64,000 nt of DNA, from positions 1-64,000 of the forward strand of contig CALXZP010000038.1 of the NCBI GenBank assembly GCA_944393255.1, written 5' to 3'. Origin of the DNA: an uncultured Clostridia bacterium (lineage in GTDB: Bacteria; Bacillota; Clostridia; UBA1381). Positions 44,079 to 52,514 of the stretch are shown in pieces (position 1 is the first letter of the stretch; every line of letters starts with the position of its first letter). The notes beneath the pieces are model-generated. The model saw nothing but the letters and a program-made list of their open reading frames with translations. It was not told the origin of the DNA and did no database searches. The translations under genes were made by a program, and so were the position numbers.

Positions 44079-46427
44079 TCACAGGATAAGGCTGCCTGCG
44101 GCGTGAACGGCGAATGCCGCCGCCCATGCAAGAACGCATTGGAACAGTATCACGCCCGCCATCCATTTGGTGCCGAGCTCGCGCCTGATAGAGGCTACGG
44201 CTGCAACGCACGGGGTATAGAGCAGACAGAAAACGAGCAGAGACAGCGCGCTGAGCGGCGTAAGTATATCCGTTATCGCCGACCCGGAGGGGATAAGCAC
44301 GGATATGGTCGAAACAACGCTCTCCTTAGCCATAAATCCGCTGATAAGAGCGGTGGAAATGCGCCAGTCGCCGAAGCCGAGCGGTCTGAACAATGGAGCT
44401 ATAAGCCCGGCTATGGATGCGAGTATGCTGTCGTGCGAATTTTCCACCATATTCAGCCCGAAATCGAAGGTCTGCAGGAACCAAATGATTATCGTTGCGA
44501 TAAAGATGACCGTAAAGGCTCTCTGCAAAAAGTCCTTTGCTTTTTCCCACAGAAGCTGCATAACGTTTTTCAGCCCCGGCATACGGTAGTTCGGCAGCTC
44601 CATAACGAACGGCACCGGCTCGCCGCGGAACAGGCTGCCCTTGAGCAGCAGCGCGGTGAGTATACCCATCAGTATTCCGAAGAAGTAAAGACCTATCATA
44701 ACGGCGGCTCCGTATTTGGGGAAAAATGCGGCTGTAAAGAACGCATATATGGGCAGCTTTGCGGAACAGCTCATAAACGGAGTGAGCAGGACGGTCATGT
44801 ACCTGTCTCGCTCGGAAGAGAGCGTCCGGCTCGCCATTACCCCGGGTACCGTGCATCCAAATCCAATGAGCATGGGTACGATGCTCCTGCCGGAAAGCCC
44901 TATCTTGCGCAGCAGCTTATCCATAACGAACGCTACTCTTGCCATGTAGCCGCTGTCCTCAAGGAGCGACAGGAAAAAGAACAGCGTTACGATTATAGGC
45001 AGAAAGCTCAGAACGCTGCCTACGCCTGTAAATATACCGTCTATCACGAGCGAATGCAGCGCGCTGCTCACACCCGCCGCCGACAGCGCCGCGTCCGTAA
45101 GCTCGGTGAGCGCGGTGATGCCGAGCTCGAGCAGATACGCAAGCCCCGACCCTATCACGCTGAATGTGAGCCAGAATACCAGCGCCATTATGATCACAAA
45201 AGCCGGAAGCGCTGTATATTTGCCGGTAAGTATTTTGTCTATCCTTCTGCTGCGCGCATGCTCGCGGCTCTCGCGCGGCTTGACAACGGTCTCCGCGCAT
45301 ATCTTATGTATAAATCTGAACCGCATATCCGCGATCGCCGCGGCTCTGTCAAGTCCGCGCTCCGCTTCCATCTGCGATATTATGTGTTCGAGCATTTCCT
45401 TTTCGTTCTGCTGCAGACCGAGGCTTTCGAGTATCATGCCGTCTCCCTCGGCAAGCTTTGATGCGGCAAACCGCACGGGGATGCCCGCTTTTTCGGCATG
45501 GTCTTCAATAAGGTGCATTATGCCGTGGATACAGCGGTGCACCGCGCTGCCGTCTCCGTCGTCGCTGCAGAAATCCACTCTGCCGGGACGTTCCTGATAT
45601 TTTGCGATATGCAGGGCGTGGCTCAGAAGCTCGTCTATGCCCTCGTTTTTTGCCGCGGAAATAGGCACGACTGGAACGCCGAGCAGCTGCTCCATCTCGT
45701 TTATGCGTATAGAACCGCCGTTTTCTCGCACCTCGTCCATCATGTTGAGCGCTACGACCATGGGTATGTTAAGCTCCATGAGCTGCATGGTTAGATACAA
45801 ATTCCGCTCTATGTTTGAAGCGTCAACGATATTTATTATACATTTCGGCTTCTCGTTCAGTATGAACGCGCGCGTCACAAGCTCCTCGCTGCTGTAGGGC
45901 GACATGGAATAAATGCCGGGCAGATCGGTTATGAGCGTGTTCGAATCGCCTCTTATTATACCGTCCTTGCGGTCTACCGTTACCCCGGGGAAATTTCCCA
46001 CATGCTGAGACGCTCCGGTTATCCTGTTGAAAAGCGTAGTTTTTCCGCAGTTCTGGTTCCCCGCCAGCGCGAACGTCAGCTTAACGCTGTCCGGCAGCGG
46101 GTCTTCATCGGCTTTGACATGATATTTTCCGCCCTCGCCGAGACCCGGGTGCGGGATGCGTCTCGTTCTGCGCACTGCCGTAACTGCGGGAGCGCCGGAG
46201 GTCTCCGCCTCTTTCACTTCTATTTTTTCTGCGTCGGCAATACGCAGCGTCAGCTCGTAGCCGTGCAGTTTCAGTTCGAGCGGATCGCCCATGGGCGCGA
46301 ATTTTACAGGCGTTACTTCCGCGCCGGGTATCAGTCCCATATCCAGAAAGTGCTGTCTCAGCGCACCTTCGCCGCCTACCGAAACGATGATCCCTGTGCT
46401 GCCGATCCCAAGTTCCTTTAAATTCAT
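44079..46427 (-). CDS. feoB: Ferrous iron transporter, FeoA-FeoB fusion
   Basis: A 782-residue protein. Residues 1-75 are a FeoA (SH3-like) domain (GSTGIIVSVGGEG, HFLDMGLIPGAEV). After a linker of about 40 residues comes the FeoB G-domain: GNQNCGKT (123-130), DLPGIYSM, NMMD and SAAKNEGIDEL, then a guanine-dissociation-inhibitor-like helical domain and about ten membrane helices with FeoB gate regions (GFGCTVPGVMASRT, PFMSCSAKLPIYAFF, TPCVAAVAS). It imports Fe(II) across the membrane. No feoC follows. ATG at the end of a leader; regulation by the DtxR-like repressor at 7813 is plausible. Confidence 0.95.
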   Translation of the reverse strand: MNLKELGIGSTGIIVSVGGEGALRQHFLDMGLIPGAEVTPVKFAPMGDPLELKLHGYELTLRIADAEKIEVKEAETSGAPAVTAVRRTRRIPHPGLGEGGKYHVKADEDPLPDSVKLTFALAGNQNCGKTTLFNRITGASQHVGNFPGVTVDRKDGIIRGDSNTLITDLPGIYSMSPYSSEELVTRAFILNEKPKCIINIVDASNIERNLYLTMQLMELNIPMVVALNMMDEVRENGGSIRINEMEQLLGVPVVPISAAKNEGIDELLSHALHIAKYQERPGRVDFCSDDGDGSAVHRCIHGIMHLIEDHAEKAGIPVRFAASKLAEGDGMILESLGLQQNEKEMLEHIISQMEAERGLDRAAAIADMRFRFIHKICAETVVKPRESREHARSRRIDKILTGKYTALPAFVIIMALVFWLTFSVIGSGLAYLLELGITALTELTDAALSAAGVSSALHSLVIDGIFTGVGSVLSFLPIIVTLFFFLSLLEDSGYMARVAFVMDKLLRKIGLSGRSIVPMLIGFGCTVPGVMASRTLSSERDRYMTVLLTPFMSCSAKLPIYAFFTAAFFPKYGAAVMIGLYFFGILMGILTALLLKGSLFRGEPVPFVMELPNYRMPGLKNVMQLLWEKAKDFLQRAFTVIFIATIIIWFLQTFDFGLNMVENSHDSILASIAGLIAPLFRPLGFGDWRISTALISGFMAKESVVSTISVLIPSGSAITDILTPLSALSLLVFCLLYTPCVAAVASIRRELGTKWMAGVILFQCVLAWAAAFAVHAAGSLIL

Positions 46428-46521
46428 TGTTATGACCTTCAGACCCTTTCATAAAACCGTATAGTTCCCTTTGGCATGAGACTGCCGAAAAACATGCGGC
46501 AGCCATGCATAATATATATTT

Positions 46522-46550
46522 AGTTTACTATACCGATGTACATTTGTCAA
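46522..46550 (-). promoter_or_regulatory. Putative feoB promoter
   Basis: On the minus strand TTGACA (46550-46545), 17 bases, TAAACT (46527-46522), giving a leader of about 88 bases. Confidence 0.6.
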
Positions 46551-46618
46551 TATCGCGTCTGAAAAACATTGTATTCTTAAACAAAAACACTGCCGGAAAA
46601 ATTTTTTTGAAAAAACTC

Positions 46619-46647
46619 TTGACAAATGGGTTAGTATATGCTAATAT
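46619..46647 (+). promoter_or_regulatory. Strong plus-strand promoter with no gene after it
   Basis: TTGACA (46619-46624), 17 bases, TAATAT (46642-46647). It reads away from feoB. The next coding gene, pdxS, has its own promoter at 47061 and lies beyond a strong terminator. Confidence 0.75.
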
Positions 46648-46649
46648 AA
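46631..46649. promoter_or_regulatory. DtxR-like box
   Basis: TTAGTATATGCTAATATAA matches the DtxR consensus at about 14 of 19 positions, including both TTAG and CTAA core halves and the last TAA. It overlaps the -10 of the plus-strand promoter. The minus-strand feoB promoter is some 80 bases away, so a direct effect on feoB is less clear. Confidence 0.5.
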
Positions 46650-46653
46650 GTTA

Positions 46654-46977
46654 TGTAAGAGCTACAAAAATAAGAGATACTCGCATACATACGGAGAAGC
46701 CGGTCATATACAGGCGTTTCCGGTCATCTTATTTTGTCAGTAACGCGGTATGAAAGGCGTAAAGTATTTCTCCTTTCAGTATAGCAGATCAAAAATATAT
46801 TTTGAGATCGCTCAATAAGATCCATATTGCTATCAGGTTGATAAAACCCCATTATAGTTCCCATCGGGCCGCAGGCCCGGCGCCGGAAGTGCCGCAGAGG
46901 TCTTATCAAAGTTAATATTGAAAGCACGGAGGGACGTTTTTTTGCAGGCTGAACGAAACGTTCCTCCGTGTTTTTTT
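46654..46977 (+). ncRNA. Candidate small RNA next to feoB
   Basis: A transcript defined by the promoter at 46619 and the terminator at 46925-46977 would be about 324 bases. It can form a hairpin CGGAGAAGCC/GGCGTTTCCG (46692-46722) and a GC-rich GGGCC/GGCCC stem near 46868. The best small ORF (22 codons from 46750) has no ribosome site. The position beside feoB and the DtxR-like box suggest iron-controlled expression. It is not a known family to me. The 830-base gap between feoB and pdxS otherwise holds only promoters. Confidence 0.5.
46925..46977 (+). terminator. Strong terminator on the plus strand
   Basis: CACGGAGG.ACGTTT (46925-46939) pairs with AAACGT.CCTCCGTG (46956-46970), 14 pairs plus one wobble, followed by seven T. 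On the other strand there is no T tract. Confidence 0.85.
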
Positions 46978-47060
46978 GCAAAAAGCCGGTTTTGCAGCCG
47001 CATATTTGCAGCAGCGTCTATGAAATATGATCCGAATTTGATAAAATCCGCATAAACAGG

Positions 47061-47089
47061 TTGAAATCAATAAGATTTTGTGATAAAAT
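47061..47089 (+). promoter_or_regulatory. Promoter of pdxST
   Basis: TTGAAA (47061-47066), 17 bases, TAAAAT (47084-47089). The leader is about 160 bases; no known riboswitch is seen. No PdxR-type regulator gene is adjacent. Confidence 0.75.
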
Positions 47090-47257
47090 AGGTTAGCGCG
47101 GTACGGAGAAAATGTGTTTTCCGGCCGCTGCCAATGGTGTTTCGGATAATATAGTGAAACATACAGGGCAAAGCGCCAAGCCGGATACGGCGGGCGCAGA
47201 AAAGACAAGATACTGTGCCGGCGCGCGGCGTCCGGTGCGGAAAGGAAGGGATTATAA

Positions 47258-48133
47258 ATGAACGATCGAAGGAGCGAACTGAACAGAAACCTTGCTCAGA
47301 TGCTCAAGGGCGGAGTTATCATGGACGTTACTACGCCCGAGCAGGCGCGTATTGCCGAAGAGGCGGGTGCGTGCGCGGTAATGGCGCTTGAGCGTATACC
47401 GGCCGACATAAGAGCGGCGGGCGGCGTTTCAAGAATGAGCGATCCGAAGATGATAAAGGGTATACAGGAGGCGGTCTCAATACCGGTCATGGCGAAATGC
47501 CGTATCGGACATTTTGCCGAGGCGAGGATATTGCAGGCGATCGAGATAGATTATATAGACGAGAGCGAGGTGCTTTCGCCGGCGGACGATAAGTATCATA
47601 TAGACAAAACGAAATTTGACGTTCCGTTTGTGTGCGGAGCAAAGGATCTGGGCGAAGCGCTGCGGAGAATAAACGAGGGCGCTTCGATGATAAGAACGAA
47701 GGGCGAGCCGGGCACCGGAGACGTAGTGCAGGCTGTCAGACATATGCGCATGATGCAGGCGGAGATAAGAAGGCTCGTAAGCATGAGCAGTGATGAGCTT
47801 TTCGACGCAGCCAAGGAGCTTCGAGTGCCCTTTGAGCTTGTTATGTACGTTCATGAGAACGGAAAGCTTCCGGTCGTGAATTTTGCGGCGGGCGGCGTAG
47901 CAACTCCCGCAGACGCCGCGCTCATGATGCATCTGGGCGCCGAAGGCGTTTTCGTGGGCTCGGGTATATTCAAGTCGGGCGAACCGGCAAAACGCGCGGC
48001 CGCTATAGTAAAGGCGGTAACGAACTATCAGGACGACAAGATGCTTGCGGAGCTTTCGGAGGATCTGGGCGAAGCGATGGTAGGCATAAACGAGGACGAG
48101 ATAGAGCTGCTCATGGCGGAGCGTGGTAAGTAA
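47258..48133 (+). CDS. pdxS: Pyridoxal 5'-phosphate synthase subunit PdxS
   Basis: A 291-residue barrel enzyme that makes PLP from ribose 5-phosphate, glyceraldehyde 3-phosphate and ammonia. The family signatures are [21 protein letters not shown] (D23), [20 protein letters not shown], the imine-forming K80 in [10 protein letters not shown] and the second active lysine in [18 protein letters not shown]-type ribosome site before the ATG. Coupled to pdxT through TAATG. Confidence 0.96.
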   Translation: MNDRRSELNRNLAQMLKGGVIMDVTTPEQARIAEEAGACAVMALERIPADIRAAGGVSRMSDPKMIKGIQEAVSIPVMAKCRIGHFAEARILQAIEIDYIDESEVLSPADDKYHIDKTKFDVPFVCGAKDLGEALRRINEGASMIRTKGEPGTGDVVQAVRHMRMMQAEIRRLVSMSSDELFDAAKELRVPFELVMYVHENGKLPVVNFAAGGVATPADAALMMHLGAEGVFVGSGIFKSGEPAKRAAAIVKAVTNYQDDKMLAELSEDLGEAMVGINEDEIELLMAERGK

Positions 48134-48717
48134 TGAATATAGGCATACTTGCTTTGCAGGGCGCGTTTATCGAGCACAGGCAAATGCTTGAAAAGCTCGG
48201 GATACAGTCGTTTGAGATACGTCAGAAAAGGGATATCGAGCGCGGCCCGGACGCTCTCATCATACCGGGCGGAGAGAGTACGGTCATGGGCAAGCTGCTG
48301 CGGCAGCTGGAGCTGTATGAGCCGCTCAAGGCGCGTATAGAGGGAGGCATGCCCGTGATGGGCACCTGCGCCGGTCTGATACTGCTTGCAAAAAAGCTGT
48401 CCAACGACAGCAGCGTATATTTCGGGACGATGGATATGACCGTAAGACGAAATGCGTACGGACGGCAGCTCGGGAGCTTTTATACCGAGGATGAGTTTAA
48501 GGGTATCGGAAAAATACCTATGACGTTCATACGCGCTCCGTATATAGAGGAGGTTTACGGCGACGCGGAGGCGCTGGCGGTGACAGGCGGGCATATCGTC
48601 GCGGCAAGGCAGGGAAACCAGCTTGTTACGGCTTTTCATCCAGAGCTGAACGGCGATACGTCCGTTCACAGATATTTTGCGGATATGATAGAAGAAAGCC
48701 TCGCTTCGGGAAAATAA
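48133..48717 (+). CDS. pdxT: PLP synthase glutaminase subunit PdxT
   Basis: A 194-residue class I glutaminase which supplies ammonia to PdxS. It has IGILALQGAFIEHRQML, the oxyanion region IIPGGESTVMGKLL, the nucleophile Cys in MGTCAGLILLA and the His-Glu pair in FHPELNGD. Its ATG shares one base with the pdxS stop. Confidence 0.96.
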   Translation: MNIGILALQGAFIEHRQMLEKLGIQSFEIRQKRDIERGPDALIIPGGESTVMGKLLRQLELYEPLKARIEGGMPVMGTCAGLILLAKKLSNDSSVYFGTMDMTVRRNAYGRQLGSFYTEDEFKGIGKIPMTFIRAPYIEEVYGDAEALAVTGGHIVAARQGNQLVTAFHPELNGDTSVHRYFADMIEESLASGK

Positions 48718-48739
48718 ACGCGTGTTTATTGAAGCGGTG

Positions 48740-48822
48740 TTGACATATTCGGGAAATAATGATAAAATAGGTACAGAATAGAACATTTAAGATAAAAAAC
48801 AGCCGCCGTTATTTAGGGCGGC
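48740..48822 (+). promoter_or_regulatory. tyrS promoter and short leader hairpin
   Basis: TTGACA (48740-48745), 17 bases, TAAAAT (48763-48768). The leader has one hairpin GCCGCC/GGGCGGC (48803-48822). There is no T-box sequence, so tyrS does not seem to be tRNA-sensed here. Confidence 0.7.
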
Positions 48823-48843
48823 AGTAAAAAGAGGAGGAGATCG

Positions 48844-50064
48844 ATGTCTGAAAATGTGTTTGACGTGCTAAAGGAGCGCGGGCTTATAGCCCAGTGCACG
48901 CATGAGGAGGAAATACGCGAGCTGCTGGGAAAGGAGAAGGTGACCTTTTATATAGGCTTTGACCCCACTGCCGATTCGCTGCACGTAGGTCATTTCCTGC
49001 AGATGGTCGTTATGCGGCACATGCAGCTGCACGGACACCGCCCGATAGCGCTTGTCGGCGGCGGAACGGGACACGTGGGCGATCCGTCCGGCAGGACCGA
49101 TATGCGGCAGATGATGACCGAGGAGGTCATAAACCATAACTGCGAGTGCTTTAAGGAGCAGCTCTCAAAGGTGGTTGATTTTTCCGGCGGCAAGGCGCTG
49201 ATGGTGAATAATGCCGACTGGCTTCTGAAGCTCAATTATATAGAGTTTCTTCGCGATATAGGCGCGTGTTTCTCGGTAAATAAGATGCTTACCGCAGAGT
49301 GCTTCAAGCAGAGGCTCGAAAAGGGGCTTTCGTTCCTTGAATTCAATTATATGCTCATGCAGTCCTATGATTTTCTTATGCTCAGCCGCGAATACGGCTG
49401 TAAGCTCGAGCTGGGCGGCGACGACCAGTGGAGCAACATTTTGGGCGGTCTGGAGCTGTGCAGAAAGAAGGACGGCAAGCAGGTATACGGCATGACGTTC
49501 ACGCTGCTTACCAACAGCGAGGGAAAGAAGATGGGCAAAACGCAGTCCGGAGCGGTATGGCTGGATCCGGAAAAGACCACGCCGTACGATTTCTATCAGT
49601 ACTGGGTAAACGTTCAGGACGCGGACGTTATAAAATGCCTGAAGCTGCTCACATTCATACCTATGGACGAGATAAGGGAAATGGAAAAGTGGGAGGGCGC
49701 GGAGCTGAATAAGGCAAAGCGCATCCTTGCATACGAGGTCACAAAGCTCGTTCACGGCGAAGCCGAGGCGGAAAAGGCAAAGGCTACCGCAGAGGCCGTA
49801 TTCGGGGGCGGCGGAGTTTCCGAGGACATGCCGACTACCGTTATCCCTGACGCGGTCGGGATGGGCGTTCTTGATATGCTTGTCAAGACCGGGCTTGTGA
49901 AATCGAAGGGCGAAGCGAGAAGGATAGTCCAGCAGAACGGACTTTCCATAAACGACGTTAAATATACGGATGTGAACGGAACGGTCACGGAAGATATGAT
50001 CACCGATGACGGATTGGTGATAAAAAAGGGAAAGAAGATATATCACAGAGTAGTGACGGGATAA
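48844..50064 (+). CDS. tyrS: Tyrosyl-tRNA synthetase
   Basis: A 406-residue class I synthetase of the TyrRZ-like, KMGKT form. HIGH box is SLHVGHF, tyrosine pocket MLMQSYDFL and [16 protein letters not shown] box [11 protein letters not shown]. The C-terminal ~70 residues are an S4 RNA-binding domain ([21 protein letters not shown]). GAGGAGGAG before the ATG; a terminator follows. Confidence 0.95.
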   Translation: MSENVFDVLKERGLIAQCTHEEEIRELLGKEKVTFYIGFDPTADSLHVGHFLQMVVMRHMQLHGHRPIALVGGGTGHVGDPSGRTDMRQMMTEEVINHNCECFKEQLSKVVDFSGGKALMVNNADWLLKLNYIEFLRDIGACFSVNKMLTAECFKQRLEKGLSFLEFNYMLMQSYDFLMLSREYGCKLELGGDDQWSNILGGLELCRKKDGKQVYGMTFTLLTNSEGKKMGKTQSGAVWLDPEKTTPYDFYQYWVNVQDADVIKCLKLLTFIPMDEIREMEKWEGAELNKAKRILAYEVTKLVHGEAEAEKAKATAEAVFGGGGVSEDMPTTVIPDAVGMGVLDMLVKTGLVKSKGEARRIVQQNGLSINDVKYTDVNGTVTEDMITDDGLVIKKGKKIYHRVVTG

Positions 50065-50068
50065 ACTC

Positions 50069-50107
50069 AAGACGGCGCGGCGTATGACGCGCCGTCTTGA
50101 CTTTTTT
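50069..50107 (+). terminator. Terminator of tyrS
   Basis: AAGACGGCGC (50069-50078) pairs with GCGCCGTCTT (50089-50098), followed by GACTTTTTT. Confidence 0.8.
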
Positions 50108-50216
50108 CGGAGGAACGGCGTAATGTCTATAAAATAACGCTCTCTCCGAGGCGTGTGTTTGGTTGGAATAGACAAAAAAACAAGTGCAGGTCAATATCTT
50201 TAGTTAAAAAATTCGA

Positions 50217-50245
50217 TTGACACGAGTTCTTTGATATGGTATAAT
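50217..50245 (+). promoter_or_regulatory. Promoter of the hom-thrB-lysC operon
   Basis: TTGACA (50217-50222), 17 bases, TATAAT (50240-50245): a perfect consensus, so control probably acts after initiation (see leader). Confidence 0.9.
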
Positions 50246-50267
50246 TTTAAGTTGAGTAATAGTATTT

Positions 50268-50338
50268 AAGCGCCTTCCGGGCTTTTGGGAAACATTGCTT
50301 TGCGGGTGCGGACGCGGTTTCCGGGCATGATAGCGCTT
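50268..50338 (+). promoter_or_regulatory. Structured leader of hom, possible attenuator
   Basis: AAGCGC (50268-50273) pairs with GCGCTT (50333-50338), with an inner GGAAAC/GTTTCC stem (50288-50293, 50317-50322) and a TTTTATT end. It is terminator-like but with a weak T tract. No run of Thr or Lys codons was found. Confidence 0.4.
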
Positions 50339-50362
50339 TTATTGTGGAATGGAGGAGAATTG

Positions 50363-51571
50363 ATGGCAAAGGCTGCAATAATGGGTTACGGTACTGTCGG
50401 GAGCGGCGTTTATGACATAATGAAAATGAACGCGGCAAGGCTTGAGGCGGCGGCCGGCGAAAAAATTGAGCTGAAGTATATCCTGGATATTCGTGATTTT
50501 GATGACCATCCCGAAAAGCATTTGTTTACAAAGGACGTTAAGGATATTATAAACGACAGCGAGGTAAGCGTTGTAGCGGAGGTCATGGGCGGACTTCATC
50601 CGGCATATGAATTTACAAAGGAGCTTTTATCCGCCGGAAAGAGCGTCGTGACTTCAAACAAAGAGCTTGTGGCGACCTACGGCTCGGAGCTTCTGAAGCT
50701 TGCGGAGGAAAACAACGTAAACTATATGTTCGAAGCGAGCGTGGGCGGAGGCATCCCGATAATAAGACCGCTCAACCGGTGTCTTGCGGCGAATAACATA
50801 ATAAGGATAGCGGGGATACTGAACGGTACGACAAATTATATCCTGTACCAGATGATAACGAACGACAAGTCGTTTGATACTGCGCTCAAGGATGCCCAGG
50901 CAAACGGATATGCCGAGCGCAATCCCGCGGCTGATATAGAGGGACACGATGCTTGCAGGAAGATCGCTATACTCTCGTCTCTTGCATGGGGCAGGGAGGT
51001 CGATTACAGCGGTATAAGCACCGAGGGGATAGTGGATATCACCCTTGAGGACGTACGTTATGCGGCGGCGGCGGGCGCGGTGATAAAGCTGATAGGCTAT
51101 GCGGAGCGGCTTGAGAACGGCAGGATATACGCTCATGTGGCGCCGATGATGATCGGGAAAGACTGTCTGCTTTCGGATATAGACGACGTATACAACGGAA
51201 TACTTGTAAAAGGCGACGCGGTCGGCGACGTTATGTTCTACGGCGCGGGCGCGGGAAAGCTGCCTACTGCCTCGGCAGTGGTAGCCGATATGATAGATTC
51301 GGTCATCCATAAGGACCGTCGTGCGCTCATCGGCTGGGAAAAGACCGGCGAAGCTGTATGCGCGGATGCGGACGATAAGAAGTTCAGATACTTTATGAGA
51401 ACGAAGGACACTGCCGAAGCGGTTAAGAATACATTCGGCGGCGCGGAGATACTCAAAAGCCTTGCAGACGGCGAGACGGCGTTCATAACGGAGGAGCTTA
51501 CCGCTTCGGAGGCGGCGGAGAAGTCGGCCGGTCTGAAGGATATGATATCTTCGATAAGGGTCTTTGCATAA
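50363..51571 (+). CDS. hom: Homoserine dehydrogenase
   Basis: A 402-residue NAD(P)-dependent enzyme that reduces aspartate semialdehyde to homoserine. It has MGYGTVGSGVYDIM, VAEVMGGLHPAYEF, the catalytic-domain opening VTSNKELVATYG, GILNGTTNYILYQM and YAERNPAADIEGHDACRK. The region after ~320 is the C-terminal regulatory domain, short and ACT-like. ATG after GGAGGAG. Directly abuts thrB. Confidence 0.95.
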   Translation: MAKAAIMGYGTVGSGVYDIMKMNAARLEAAAGEKIELKYILDIRDFDDHPEKHLFTKDVKDIINDSEVSVVAEVMGGLHPAYEFTKELLSAGKSVVTSNKELVATYGSELLKLAEENNVNYMFEASVGGGIPIIRPLNRCLAANNIIRIAGILNGTTNYILYQMITNDKSFDTALKDAQANGYAERNPAADIEGHDACRKIAILSSLAWGREVDYSGISTEGIVDITLEDVRYAAAAGAVIKLIGYAERLENGRIYAHVAPMMIGKDCLLSDIDDVYNGILVKGDAVGDVMFYGAGAGKLPTASAVVADMIDSVIHKDRRALIGWEKTGEAVCADADDKKFRYFMRTKDTAEAVKNTFGGAEILKSLADGETAFITEELTASEAAEKSAGLKDMISSIRVFA

Positions 51572-52468
51572 ATGATAAGAGTAAGAGTTCCCGCAACAAG
51601 CGCGAATATGGGCGCAGGCTTCGATACTCTCGGCATAGCGTTCAACCTTTATTCAAGGCTGGAGATCGAGGAGACTGAAAGCGGGCTTGAGATAATTACC
51701 GTAAACAACAGCGGCAATGTCCAAAGCGACAGGTCTAATCTTGTATACAGGGCTATGGACGCCGTGTTCGGCGAAGCAGGGTATAAGCAGCGCGGGCTTA
51801 GGATAAAGCAGGACAGCGCAGTACCCATGACGCGCGGACTGGGTTCGTCAAGCGCGTGCATTATAGGCGGCATGCTTGCGGCAAACGCCATAAGCGGAAG
51901 AAAGCTCAGCTATCCGGAGATACTGGAGCTTGCCGCAGCCATGGAGGGACATCCGGATAACGTCGCTCCGGCTCTTTACGGCGGCTTTTGCGTGAGCGCG
52001 TCGGAGAACGGAAAAATATTTGTCAAGAGCATGAAGCTCAGGAGCGGTTTAAGGTTTGCCGTTATGATACCGGACTTTTTTGTAGCTACAAAAAAATCGC
52101 GCGGCGCGCTTCCGGAAACGGTGAGCCTGCGCGACGCTGCATTCAATATTTCGCGCGCGTCCCTGTTTCAGGCCGCGCTTGTGACGGGCGACTGGGAGCT
52201 GCTGAGATACGGCGTTGAAGACAAGCTTCACCAGCCCTACCGCAGAAGCTATATAGAAGGGTTTGACGGGATATTTGAGGAGACCTACCGTCTCGGTTCA
52301 AAGGCTACGTACCTGAGCGGTTCAGGCCCTACTATAGTTTCGGTCCTGAGCGGAAGGGGAGACCGGTTCAGAAGAGGTATGGAGAGCTTTTTCTCCGAGA
52401 ACTCGCACAAGTGGCGGTGTATGATACTTGAGTGCGACAATGTAGGCTCGGTATTGTCAGAGATTTGA
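51572..52468 (+). CDS. thrB: Homoserine kinase
   Basis: A 298-residue GHMP kinase. It starts VRVPATSANMGAGFDTLGIA, has the phosphate loop TRGLGSSSACIIGGMLAAN and the C-terminal GSGPTIVSVLS. It turns homoserine into phosphohomoserine for threonine synthesis. It starts directly after the hom stop codon; thrC is not in the operon. Confidence 0.95.
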   Translation: MIRVRVPATSANMGAGFDTLGIAFNLYSRLEIEETESGLEIITVNNSGNVQSDRSNLVYRAMDAVFGEAGYKQRGLRIKQDSAVPMTRGLGSSSACIIGGMLAANAISGRKLSYPEILELAAAMEGHPDNVAPALYGGFCVSASENGKIFVKSMKLRSGLRFAVMIPDFFVATKKSRGALPETVSLRDAAFNISRASLFQAALVTGDWELLRYGVEDKLHQPYRRSYIEGFDGIFEETYRLGSKATYLSGSGPTIVSVLSGRGDRFRRGMESFFSENSHKWRCMILECDNVGSVLSEI

Positions 52469-52514
52469 TAAAGCGGGCATTAAGTATATTTCAACAGAAA
52501 GGAACAGATATAAG

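Noticed and set aside
44103-45461. 452-codon open frame opposite feoB
   Set aside because: It is the complement of a well-conserved FeoB gene, has skewed Arg/His/Tyr-rich composition and no ribosome site.
46750-46818. 22-codon ORF inside the candidate small RNA
   Set aside because: No ribosome site in front of the ATG and no recognisable peptide; kept only as a caution in the small RNA entry.
48769-48843. T-box leader for tyrS
   Set aside because: Leader is too short and has only one small hairpin.
49165-50175. 336-codon open frame opposite tyrS
   Set aside because: Antisense shadow of tyrS; no family motif and no start signal.
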